DNA from: Chloroflexota bacterium
Lineage (GTDB): Bacteria; Chloroflexota; Anaerolineae; Anaerolineales; Villigracilaceae
Length of the DNA stretch: 64,000 bases
Direction of reading: 5' to 3'
Assembly (NCBI GenBank): GCA_016234495.1
Contig: JACRBI010000040.1
Coordinates: forward strand, 229,214 to 293,213
Under the pieces are notes generated by a model, which saw only the letters and a list, made by a program, of their open reading frames with translations, did not search any database and had not been told where the DNA came from. A program made the translations under genes and the position numbers. How positions within the stretch are numbered: the first letter of the stretch is position 1; the number at the start of each line of letters is the position of its first letter. Shown in pieces: positions 33,531 through 41,032 of this stretch.

Positions 33531-34966
33531 TTGATTTCCTTGTGCGATGAAATGGAAGACAGCCCCACCAGTATGCCCGGAACAAGCCAGATGTTTGGTG
33601 TCGCAAGCGAATCTTGTGTGAGATTATAAATTGTGATTGCCAGCCACGCAAATACCCCGGCGATCGCGGCAAAACGCGCCCATGGTTCCTTGCGCCGCAG
33701 CAGGCTGAGCATGTCGCCGAGGATGTACAACTGAAACGCGACGAAAAGGAAGAAGCCGATCAGCCCGGTCTCTGCCAGCAGACGGACGTAAAGATTTTTC
33801 GGGTTGGGATACAAACGGCTTTCAGGATTCAATTGTTTGGCGATCTCCGGCACGGTCGTTAATGCCCAATCCGGCAGGTTTTGATAAATATAAAAACCGC
33901 TCGCGCCAAGCCCGGCCCCCGTCAGCGGATATTCCTCGAAGGCGGCCATTGCGCCGCTGGAGTATGCGCCGCGCGCGCCGGCGTTGATGCTCACGATGTA
34001 TTCGCTCAAAGTTTGCGCATCTGTTTCCCACAAACGACGGAAGAAATTTTTCTGCGAGAGAAAGAGAAACGCGCCAGCCGCTGCGCCGACAATTGCGGCG
34101 ACCATGCCAAGGCGGAATAAAATATCGAGCGCGCGCCCGCGAAGGCCGCCGATGAACCAGTTCCATGTTGAGCGCAGTACGTCGCGGCCGAAGAATAAAA
34201 ATGTTAATCCCGCCGCGGCAATCGTTGTCGCCAGGCCGCCGCGCGAGTAGGTGGCTAAAACCGTCAGCAGGGATAATGCCAGCAGCGCCGGCTCCAGCCA
34301 CTTCAGGCGCGTGGTGCGGAAATTCGTCAGAACCGAAGCAAACAAAAACGGGATGAATATCGTGGCGAATTGCCCCGCAAGCCAGGCAGGTTCATACGCC
34401 AGCCCGGAGATGCGATTGGTACGGACGAGTTCGCGCATCGAAAACGCAAGCTGCCAGTGCGTGACCATTTCTTTTTTGAGCAGGCCGGTGTAAAACGTGA
34501 CCGCCTGCAAACCGCTCCATGCCAGGTCGAGGCACAGACCCGCGAAAAGCCAGTGCAGCGTGAAACGCAGATCGTCTTCGTCCCTGTTCATCCAGATTGC
34601 GCTGATGAAGAATGCCAGCCCGATGAAGAGTGTTACCAGCGCGCGGATGGCACGCCCCGAATAAGTTTGCCCGCGCAATGGAATCGGATCGATCACTGCC
34701 CCGAAGCTGGTCACTGCGACGATGAAAAGGATCAGCGCCCCAAGCGGAATCAACGCTCCCGCCCAATTGAATTTTATTTTTCCGCGCCGCCATTGAATTA
34801 ATAAAAGCGGAACCAGCAATGCCAGCGGATACAACGCGAGCGGACGAACGAGCGTGCCTTCGCCCAAAAACGGAAACCAGCGGAAACTCGTCACCGGCAC
34901 GGTCAGCATGGCCGCTGCCCAGAGGACGCGAGGAAATAAATTCAAACTGATGGAGAGCTTCTTCAT
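33527..34966 (-). CDS. O-antigen ligase/polymerase family membrane protein
   Basis: A 479-residue polytopic protein with about 11 hydrophobic helices. The large outer loop before the last helices contains GLGASGFYIYQNLPDW and SRLYPNPKNLYVRLLAETGLIGF, the pattern of the Wzy_C/O-antigen ligase domain (conserved Gly and the PKN/H-x-Y-L element). It joins or polymerises lipid-linked glycans outside the membrane. The start codon lies only eight bases from repeat B1, which leaves no ribosome binding site; translation may depend on the upstream message. The downstream sulfotransferase overlaps it by four bases. Confidence 0.85.
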   Translation of the reverse strand: MKKLSISLNLFPRVLWAAAMLTVPVTSFRWFPFLGEGTLVRPLALYPLALLVPLLLIQWRRGKIKFNWAGALIPLGALILFIVAVTSFGAVIDPIPLRGQTYSGRAIRALVTLFIGLAFFISAIWMNRDEDDLRFTLHWLFAGLCLDLAWSGLQAVTFYTGLLKKEMVTHWQLAFSMRELVRTNRISGLAYEPAWLAGQFATIFIPFLFASVLTNFRTTRLKWLEPALLALSLLTVLATYSRGGLATTIAAAGLTFLFFGRDVLRSTWNWFIGGLRGRALDILFRLGMVAAIVGAAAGAFLFLSQKNFFRRLWETDAQTLSEYIVSINAGARGAYSSGAMAAFEEYPLTGAGLGASGFYIYQNLPDWALTTVPEIAKQLNPESRLYPNPKNLYVRLLAETGLIGFFLFVAFQLYILGDMLSLLRRKEPWARFAAIAGVFAWLAITIYNLTQDSLATPNIWLVPGILVGLSSISSHKEIK

Positions 34967-34973
34967 TATTTTT

Positions 34974-35010
34974 GGACGCTGATGAACGCTGAAAACGCAG
35001 ATTTAAATTT
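34974..35010. repeat. Family-B repeat B1 (left flank of the GxxExxY gene)
   Basis: GGACGCTGATGAACGCTGA followed by AAACGCAGATTTAAATTT is made of three 9-11-base words ACGC(T/A)GA. The stop codon of the GxxExxY gene (35003-35005) lies within it. The same wording recurs at 43648-43680. An inverted relative (B4) lies on the other side of the gene. Confidence 0.7.
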
Positions 35011-35437
35011 TGCTTTTGGCGACAAGCCATTCTTTTCGGCTATTGTCGAATGATCGTCGTTTTGTTTCGGGTTTTGGGCCAAAATTTAGCAGCAAACCAA
35101 CTTCATAACACGTTGCTTTCAGGTAGTTCAATAATTGCGCCTCATGTTCTGCAATGAGAGTTTTGACGGCCTTCAATTCAATGATAACAAGGTTGTTTAC
35201 AACAATATCTGCATAGTACTTGCCAATCAGTTGATCTGCATAATAAACCTCGATGGGTTGTTCGGTGATTGGAGTCAATCCACGCTTTTTCAGTTCAATA
35301 ACCAACGCTTTGGCGTAAACATCCTCAAGAAAGCCATAACCCAAAGTTGAGTATACAGCATAGAAAGCCCCGATGATCTGTTCGGTCAGGTCACTATGTT
35401 TATACAGGGCTGTATTGTATAAAGCCTTTTTATTCAT
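35003..35437 (-). CDS. GxxExxY protein, PD-(D/E)XK nuclease-fold family
   Basis: A 144-residue protein. The name-giving motif is GFLEDVY near residue 36, in the context of an N-terminal helix (LTEQIIGAFYAVYSTLGYG). A nuclease core follows: YYADIVVNNLVIIELKAVKTL supplies the Asp...Glu-x-Lys arrangement of PD-(D/E)XK enzymes, then AQLLNYLKATCYEVGLLLNFG. This family (PDDEXK_3) is widespread, but its job is unknown. Here the gene interrupts a polysaccharide cluster and is bracketed by inverted copies of a family-B repeat (34974-35010, 35455-35488). Its composition is more A/T-rich than its neighbours. This suggests a mobile unit; it has no sequence kinship with transposases. Confidence 0.88.
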   Translation of the reverse strand: MNKKALYNTALYKHSDLTEQIIGAFYAVYSTLGYGFLEDVYAKALVIELKKRGLTPITEQPIEVYYADQLIGKYYADIVVNNLVIIELKAVKTLIAEHEAQLLNYLKATCYEVGLLLNFGPKPETKRRSFDNSRKEWLVAKSKI

Positions 35438-35443
35438 CCATCC

Positions 35444-36097
35444 TCAAATCAATACATCAGCGCCATCAGCGTTTTTCTGCGTCCCGATTGTTTTTGGCTT
35501 GATGAATAACAAGGCAAAAACTGCGAGTGTGAGAAAACCAATCGAACCTGCAAGCAGATATGTGCTGAGAGACATGCGGCGCTCCACCGGCAGATCGGCA
35601 GATTGGGTGACTTCAATATCGATGAACTCATTGAGTATCTTCGCATCAATATCTGCCTGCACTCGAATATAAAAAGTATCCGCCCATGCGGAGGCAATCG
35701 CGGCGGCGGTCTTTGAGTCTGCATCGTCGGCGTAGAAGTGCCAGCCTGCTTCGGCGGGTTGACTGAGTTGCAATAAACCGCTGCGCAAATCCGCGACTGG
35801 AATGGTGAACTCGGTGGAAATCTGATTCATCACATCGTCCGACCAGGCGATCTCCTCCAGTTTGCGCGATTCGCGTTCGAGATAATAAAAATCCTGACGG
35901 TCTGTCTCCTGCGGCCAGGCTTGCTCAAGGTTGAAATCCACATTGACAGTGGCGCGGGCGCGGTACGGAGGTGGAGCGATCAAGAAAACCGCCGCGCCAA
36001 GGACAGCGCCCGCGAGCGCGCCCAACACCCAAAAGCGCCACGCTTTGAGCAGATTGATCAGATCGTCGAGAGAGGGGGAAGTGAGAATGTAATTCAT
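35444..36097 (-). CDS. Wzz-like polysaccharide chain-length determinant
   Basis: A 217-residue protein with the Wzz layout: a short cytoplasmic N-terminus (SPSLDDLINLLKAWRFWVLGALAG), a first helix (about 20-40), APPPYRARATVNVD after it, an outer helical domain, and a second helix (about 178-198) near the C-terminus. It would set glycan chain length with the ligase/polymerase at 33527. It lacks a kinase domain. The last 13 residues (GTQKNADGADVLI) are encoded by a family-B repeat, so the original 3' end has been replaced or extended. The GxxExxY gene starts seven bases downstream. Confidence 0.82.
   Translation of the reverse strand: MNYILTSPSLDDLINLLKAWRFWVLGALAGAVLGAAVFLIAPPPYRARATVNVDFNLEQAWPQETDRQDFYYLERESRKLEEIAWSDDVMNQISTEFTIPVADLRSGLLQLSQPAEAGWHFYADDADSKTAAAIASAWADTFYIRVQADIDAKILNEFIDIEVTQSADLPVERRMSLSTYLLAGSIGFLTLAVFALLFIKPKTIGTQKNADGADVLI
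35455..35488. repeat. Family-B repeat B4 (right flank, overlaps wzz-like 3' end)
   Basis: CATCAGCGCCATCAGCG followed by TTTTTCTGCGTCCCGAT is an inverted relative of B1 (GGACGC(T/A)GA words). It lies just upstream of the GxxExxY start and is read in frame as the C-terminus of the Wzz-like protein. Confidence 0.65.
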
Positions 36098-36158
36098 AGG
36101 GGGAAAGGATGAATGTTATGCGTGAGAGAAAGAGGATGAGTGGAGACGAATGCGTGTT

Positions 36159-36192
36159 GCGTAATTCGTAATTTACGAATCACGAATTACGC
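36159..36192. repeat. Palindromic repeat C overlapping a stop codon
   Basis: GCGTAATTCGT (36159-36169) pairs perfectly with ACGAATTACGC (36182-36192); the interior again contains TTACGAAT words. It supplies the stop codon of the glycosyltransferase gene at 36187-36957 and lies in the gap to the wzz-like gene. Confidence 0.65.
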
Positions 36193-36957
36193 TTTACGAA
36201 TCCGCCATTTCCATAGCGGACCGATTAATTTTCTCAGATAGTATTTTGCCACAATCACCGAGAAAAAACCACCGCCATCACGATAATGCACACGCAGCAT
36301 TTCAGGCCAGCAGCGGTCATCGGCTGAGGTGGTCTTGCCGGAAGAGTGAATGCGGAAGTTTGCCCAAGTCTGCCCCGCCAGATATTTGATCGGCGCGCGC
36401 GCGGCGATGCGCGTCCACAAGTCGTAATCCATTGCAAAATAAAAGGACGGGTCGAGCGGCCCAAGTTCCTTCCAATATTTGGCGCGGAAGAACATCGTCT
36501 GTTGCGGGATGTGAACGTAGCCTTCGCGCAGGCGGCGGTAATCCGTCTGCGCTGAATTGAATTTACCGATCACAGCGCCCTGCTCATTAATGAAGTCGCA
36601 ATCGGCATAGACCATCGCAACATCTGGATTCTCAACCAGAAACTTTACCGCCGCGCTGACCGCGCCGGGATTGTAGGTATCGTCTGAATTGATCCATGCG
36701 AGGATGTCTCCGCTGGCGCGGTTGAAGCCCTTGTTGATCGCATCGGTCTGACCCTTGTCCTGCTCGCTGACCCATGAAGCGAGTCTACCCTCGTGCTTTT
36801 GAATCACATCCACACTGCCGTCTGTTGAGCCGCCGTCCACGATGATGTACTCAATGCGCGGATAGTCCTGCCCAAGCACAGATTGGATCGTGGCATCCAG
36901 AAAGCGCGCCTGATTAAAGGATGGCGTGATGATGGAGACGAGGGGGAGGTTAGGCAT
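36187..36957 (-). CDS. GT2 family glycosyltransferase
   Basis: A 256-residue GT-A-fold transferase. SIITPSFNQARFLDATIQSVLGQDYPRIEYIIVDGGSTDGS is the typical N-terminus, and AWINSDDTY holds the DxD-like metal motif near residue 90. AMDYDLWTRIA is the acceptor-side ED-like region. It lacks membrane helices, apart from a basic C-terminal stretch that may touch the membrane. It closely resembles the enzyme at 42609-43541 (same opening and SDD motif), so the two are paralogues. Its role is sugar transfer during repeat-unit assembly of the surface glycan. The stop codon falls in repeat C. Confidence 0.9.
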   Translation of the reverse strand: MPNLPLVSIITPSFNQARFLDATIQSVLGQDYPRIEYIIVDGGSTDGSVDVIQKHEGRLASWVSEQDKGQTDAINKGFNRASGDILAWINSDDTYNPGAVSAAVKFLVENPDVAMVYADCDFINEQGAVIGKFNSAQTDYRRLREGYVHIPQQTMFFRAKYWKELGPLDPSFYFAMDYDLWTRIAARAPIKYLAGQTWANFRIHSSGKTTSADDRCWPEMLRVHYRDGGGFFSVIVAKYYLRKLIGPLWKWRIRKA

Positions 36958-36975
36958 TAGGAAATTAGGAATTGT

Positions 36976-37905
36976 TTACCATTCGTTGTCGGAGTAAAAG
37001 AGGTGGGAAACGTCTTCGGTCATCTTGCGGATGCGATAAATCTCATCGGGTGACAAGCGCTTTTTCCAGTTATCGAGATTGGCGCGGCTGTCGAGTTTTA
37101 CCGAATGAATTTTTTTCTTCGACAACTCAGCCGGGTTCTCTGAACTGCTGGAGTTGAGGATCGTGTCACGGACTGTGTCGTCAAAAGTTAAGCCGAGCGA
37201 CTCGTACAACGATTTATACCCCGCGACGGGGTCGAGGGAAAGGTCTTCGTGGCGGACAATTTTGAAGTCCGGGAACAGGCCAACGGTCCGCGAAGCGTGA
37301 ACCGAGCGGTAGATCATCCGCCAGAGCAGCGCCGATTGCCCGACGATGTCATCCGCTTGAATCTTTTCCATATCCACGCGGTCTGATTCGAGATGATCGC
37401 GCATCAGCATGGGCTGTTCGAGCAGGTCATGAAAATCAAAAGGCCAGTTGAGACGTTTGAGGCTGCTGGCAAACCCGCCGGGGTGACGAACAGTGATGAC
37501 GACCCGGCAATTCAACTTTTGCGCGAACCACGGCGCAGAAAAAACAGCGAAAGGGTCTTTCAACAATGGGCGCTGCTTGCGGAGTTTTCCATTGGCAAAT
37601 ATGGACAGGTCGCGCCCCATGCGCAGAAAATCTTTTCGAGAGCGCAATGAAGCGAGTTCCGCAAAAAGATGATAACGAAATTTGATGAGTTTTTGAAACG
37701 CGGGAAGATATTCGCTTTCGTTCTCTTCGGTGATGTAGGTGTACCAGCGCTCAACTTGCGCCCCGTATACGCCGCGGCGGTGCAGCACGTTGAGCGGCTC
37801 GCTGATATAGGCTGTCTGCGGGTTGGAAGCCAACATGCGGCCAACCCAGGTTGTGCCGCTGCGGTGCGCGCCTGTGACGAGGATGGGAGATGATTGTGTC
37901 ATCAT
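36976..37905 (-). CDS. Sulfotransferase family protein
   Basis: A 309-residue sulfotransferase-fold protein. The phosphosulfate loop is VTGAHRSGTTWVGRML at residues 10-25, and the 3'-phosphate strand is VVITVRHPGGFASSLKR near 135. FKIVRHEDLSLDPVAGYKSLYESLGL is a typical late helix pair. It belongs to a different branch from the sulfotransferase at 32805, more like the Sulfotransfer_3 group. It lies between a GT2 enzyme and a large membrane protein, so it probably modifies sugars of the same glycan. Confidence 0.83.
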   Translation of the reverse strand: MMTQSSPILVTGAHRSGTTWVGRMLASNPQTAYISEPLNVLHRRGVYGAQVERWYTYITEENESEYLPAFQKLIKFRYHLFAELASLRSRKDFLRMGRDLSIFANGKLRKQRPLLKDPFAVFSAPWFAQKLNCRVVITVRHPGGFASSLKRLNWPFDFHDLLEQPMLMRDHLESDRVDMEKIQADDIVGQSALLWRMIYRSVHASRTVGLFPDFKIVRHEDLSLDPVAGYKSLYESLGLTFDDTVRDTILNSSSSENPAELSKKKIHSVKLDSRANLDNWKKRLSPDEIYRIRKMTEDVSHLFYSDNEW

Positions 37906-37913
37906 GAATTCCG

Positions 37914-39377
37914 TTATGGCGCGCTGAGGCTGTTCAACCCGTAGAATTCCGCGGCGCAGAGGTTGACCCAGTTGTTCTCTTTATATTCCATCACTCCATC
38001 CATGTCGTCAATTTGGATGACGACCAGATCAGTTTCTCCTGCCGCAACAGACTGGCGGATCTGCGCATCGCGCTGGTCCCAGATTTCCGCGTGCGACCTG
38101 TACCAGGGCATCAATTCATTCATGGTTTTATTGGCTGTATAAAGCGGGTAGAGGGAACTCGCCAGTAAAAGGAAAAACGACAACAGCGGAGCAAGACGCG
38201 ATAACTTTTGACCCGCCGTCAGTTTGTTGATTCCCATCCGCAAGCCAAACCCGATGGTCAAGCCAAGTCCCATCAACCCGCTGACCATGAGGGAGCGGCT
38301 TGCCATGAGTGAACGCGCTCCGGGATACGTGTGCTGACCGTACATGCTCGGCAGCATGGAAAAGAAGATCAACAGATAGGTTATTAAAGGAATTGCGATC
38401 AGCGCCAGCGTGAAAGTTTTTCTGTTCGTGAGCGGCGACTCTTCTTTCCACAACCCAACCCCAAGGGACACGGCTGCGATCAGCGACATCATCGTGGGAG
38501 TTGGCAGGGATTTGAATGTTTCCCGCATGAAATCCCAGGCATATATCAGGGAGTATGAAAATACACCCAGCAATGCGGGGGATGGGCCGAAAGCATCGAT
38601 TCGTATTGCATTGGCTGGAGCAATGAAGATGATTACCAGGGCAATGATCGAAGCGATGAGAGCCGTGATCAGCATCGGCAGGGATTTTTTTCGTCCGTCT
38701 GCGGGGGAGAAAAACCAAACAGCAAGGATGGATAGCCCCAGCGCCCCGCCTTGAATCGCGAGTGTGGTTTCAGAAAGCCCGCCTGCAAAAAAGAATCCAA
38801 ACCCAACCCAGGCAGGAACGAGGAACTGTCCAAGCGGCGGGCGCTTTTGTTCGCGCCAGGTTTCGGTCAGCACGAAGCCGATCAGATAACTAAAAAAAAT
38901 CAGTGGCACGAAATAAGTCACCATGCCGGAACGCCAATACAAACTTTGATAACGACTGGGCGCTTCAAGAATGGAGAAGAAGACTATGACAGCCGCAAGC
39001 GCGAAGCCCGATACTGCTGGAAATGGAAATTTCAATTTGCGAGAAAAGTGCGAGAGCGTCCAGGTAAGGCTCGCCAGCCACGATAAAATTGCCAGCGCCG
39101 GCAGAAAGGAAATTGCCGAACGCCCGAACCATTCCGATGCGCCGACCAGCAGCATGGTGGTGTAGCGGTTGGACGTGTTTGAATACCAGGTGGTGGTCGC
39201 CTGAAGGATATTGTCTGATTTAAATAACGTGCCTGAAAAACAGTAATCATCCGCGCCATAACGCGAGAAGAAACCCAAATAGATGAAGACGAATAATCCA
39301 ATCGCAAATGCGGTTGAAAAAACGGCAACCGCTGTTGGGGTTAAATTATTGAATTTATCAGGGCTTTTAAATTTCAT
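37914..39377 (-). CDS. Polytopic membrane protein, DUF6056/GtrII-like
   Basis: A 487-residue protein with about 11 hydrophobic helices. After the first helix comes YGADDYCFSGTL, an acidic pair in the first outer loop as found in GT-C glycosyltransferases, and then WYSNTSNRYTT and RYQSLYWRSGMVTYFVPL, features of the DUF6056 group. The C-terminal soluble tail (LVVIQIDDMDGVMEYKENNWVNLCAAEFYGLN) is outside the membrane. It probably transfers or handles lipid-linked sugars. The family name is moderately certain, the activity inferred. Confidence 0.65.
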   Translation of the reverse strand: MKFKSPDKFNNLTPTAVAVFSTAFAIGLFVFIYLGFFSRYGADDYCFSGTLFKSDNILQATTTWYSNTSNRYTTMLLVGASEWFGRSAISFLPALAILSWLASLTWTLSHFSRKLKFPFPAVSGFALAAVIVFFSILEAPSRYQSLYWRSGMVTYFVPLIFFSYLIGFVLTETWREQKRPPLGQFLVPAWVGFGFFFAGGLSETTLAIQGGALGLSILAVWFFSPADGRKKSLPMLITALIASIIALVIIFIAPANAIRIDAFGPSPALLGVFSYSLIYAWDFMRETFKSLPTPTMMSLIAAVSLGVGLWKEESPLTNRKTFTLALIAIPLITYLLIFFSMLPSMYGQHTYPGARSLMASRSLMVSGLMGLGLTIGFGLRMGINKLTAGQKLSRLAPLLSFFLLLASSLYPLYTANKTMNELMPWYRSHAEIWDQRDAQIRQSVAAGETDLVVIQIDDMDGVMEYKENNWVNLCAAEFYGLNSLSAP

Positions 39378-39384
39378 TGAAAAC

Positions 39385-40128
39385 CTAGATCTTGACCGCC
39401 ACCGCCACCAAAATCATGCCAAGTGACGAGGCGCTCTTCAATTCGCTCGCCAGTTGACGCTTTGCGCCCTCGGCCGAAACCAGCGACATGAACGGGCTGA
39501 GATTGTATATCGTGCCGAAATATTCAATTCCCAAGCCGAGTGAGGATAAAAGTTGCCGCAAGTTTGCAGGGTGGAAGCGGCTGATGTGCTGCTCCCCGCC
39601 CATCTTGGGCGCCATATTCAAGCGGTCCACGACCCACTCCATCAACGGCCAAAAGCTGCGATAATTGGGCGTGGTGATGAGCAGCCGTCCGCCGGGACGA
39701 AGAACGCGCGCCGCCTCCTTGATGGAAATCTGCGGGGTTTCGAGATGTTCGATTACTTCGGAGAGAATCACGCAGTCAAAACTTTCATCCGCCAGCGGAA
39801 GATGCTCGCCAATCGCTTGAGTGGACGCAAATCCGCGCGGTCCTTCTTCGCTGGTAACTGCCTCTGTCAAACGAGAGCGGACGAAGCTGAGAGCCTGCAT
39901 CGAAAGATCGAGCGCCACGGGAAAACTTCCGCGCACACTGGCCTGCAAGAGCAGGTTGCCTGCGCCGCAGCCGATCTCGAGCAGGCGCGAATCAGCATTC
40001 AGGTGCGGGCGGAGCAGCTGGTCGATCATGGTCAGTTTTCCGCCATGCCAGAAGCGCTGCATCGGATGTCCCGAATGCAGGGCGTGATATTGGTAGTCGC
40101 CGGCGACGGCGTGATAATCAAAAGACAA
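39385..40128 (-). CDS. Class I SAM-dependent methyltransferase
   Basis: A 247-residue methyltransferase. LLEIGCGAGNLLLQAS is the SAM-binding motif I, FDCVILSEVIEHL is motif II, and VLRPGGRLLITTPNYRSFW is motif III. The C-terminal HISRFHPANLRQLLSSLGL is common in polysaccharide and ubiquinone-type methyltransferases. The TTG start is accepted because AGGAG lies about ten bases upstream and the frame fits the homologous beginning. It follows the GT2 gene at 40141 by 12 bp. It may methylate a sugar or cap the glycan chain. Confidence 0.87.
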   Translation of the reverse strand: MSFDYHAVAGDYQYHALHSGHPMQRFWHGGKLTMIDQLLRPHLNADSRLLEIGCGAGNLLLQASVRGSFPVALDLSMQALSFVRSRLTEAVTSEEGPRGFASTQAIGEHLPLADESFDCVILSEVIEHLETPQISIKEAARVLRPGGRLLITTPNYRSFWPLMEWVVDRLNMAPKMGGEQHISRFHPANLRQLLSSLGLGIEYFGTIYNLSPFMSLVSAEGAKRQLASELKSASSLGMILVAVAVKI

Positions 40129-40140
40129 AGATTTACACTC

Positions 40141-40878
40141 CTATTTGTATTTGCCCCGCCAGTCATTCCAGCGGACAGTGAACAGATTGGCGAACATTTC
40201 AAACGAATCGCCAAACAAGCGGACGCGGCTGTCACGGCGGTAATGGATCATTTGCACCGCGATCGGCTTGATCTCATATTTCAGCTTGCGAGCCACGTAG
40301 AGCAGTTCCACATCAAAGCCAAAACCGCTGATGGTCAACCGTTTGAAAATCTCCCTTGCCGCGGCGGATTTAAAGCTTTTAAATCCGCATTGTGTGTCGG
40401 GCAGTCCGGAGAATAGAATTCCCTGCACCAGCCACGAGAATATCTGACCGGCGGCAAAACGCAATGTGGGCACTCCCTTCACCTCGGAACCCGGCAGGAC
40501 GCGCGACCCAATGGCAAGGTCGCTGCCGCTTTGTAATGCCTTCAGGAACTCTTCAATGGCGTTAAGGTCATAGGGCTGGTCGGCATCGGTAAAAATAATA
40601 TATTTTCCGCGGCTTTCAAATACGCCGCGCCGGATGGAAAATCCCTTGCCCATATTCTGCTGGTTGACCAGAACCCGCAATTCTGTTTTGTTCCGCGATT
40701 GCCAATCCTGGATGAGAGCGACAGTTTTGTCCTGACTGCCGTCATCCACGACGATGATCTCGCAGGATTCCGCCCGCCCTGACAGGTAAGTTTGCAGGCC
40801 GGTCAGAGTATCCACGATCATGGCTTCTTCGTTGTATGCCGGCACAATGACGGAAAGGTCGGGGGTCATGGCTGGCAT
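40141..40878 (-). CDS. GT2 glycosyltransferase, dolichyl-phosphate glucose/mannose synthase-like
   Basis: A 245-residue enzyme. LSVIVPAYNEEAMIVDTLTGL opens the GT-A fold, IIVVDDGSQDKT follows, and IIFTDADQPYDLNAIEEFL holds the DxD motif near residue 100. GLPDTQCGFKSF and GFGFDVELLYVARKL are hallmarks of the polyprenyl-phosphate glycosyltransferase branch (ALG5/DPM1-like). It probably charges a polyprenyl phosphate with a sugar used by the GT-C membrane enzymes of the cluster (37914, 43792, 49834). It lies upstream of the methyltransferase gene in the same orientation. Confidence 0.9.
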   Translation of the reverse strand: MPAMTPDLSVIVPAYNEEAMIVDTLTGLQTYLSGRAESCEIIVVDDGSQDKTVALIQDWQSRNKTELRVLVNQQNMGKGFSIRRGVFESRGKYIIFTDADQPYDLNAIEEFLKALQSGSDLAIGSRVLPGSEVKGVPTLRFAAGQIFSWLVQGILFSGLPDTQCGFKSFKSAAAREIFKRLTISGFGFDVELLYVARKLKYEIKPIAVQMIHYRRDSRVRLFGDSFEMFANLFTVRWNDWRGKYK

Positions 40879-41032
40879 CGGTTCTCGCGCATTGAATTTT
40901 GCGTGGTAATTATGGGGGTGGAAAATACAGGCATGGCCCGTGTATTTTATCAGATGATGAATTGGCGAAAATGAGGTGGGATTCGCGGCTAATGGGAGCC
41001 GTCAGAATTCATCTTTGCCGCCTGCGGAAACT

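Noticed and set aside
35003..35437. GxxExxY gene as a classical insertion sequence transposase
   Set aside because: No DDE, HUH or serine/tyrosine recombinase motif. The fold is nuclease-like and the flanks are word repeats, not IS ends.
39553..40416. 287-codon plus-strand frame across the methyltransferase and GT2 genes
   Set aside because: It runs antisense through two clear enzymes and their spacer, with no start signal or recognisable domain.
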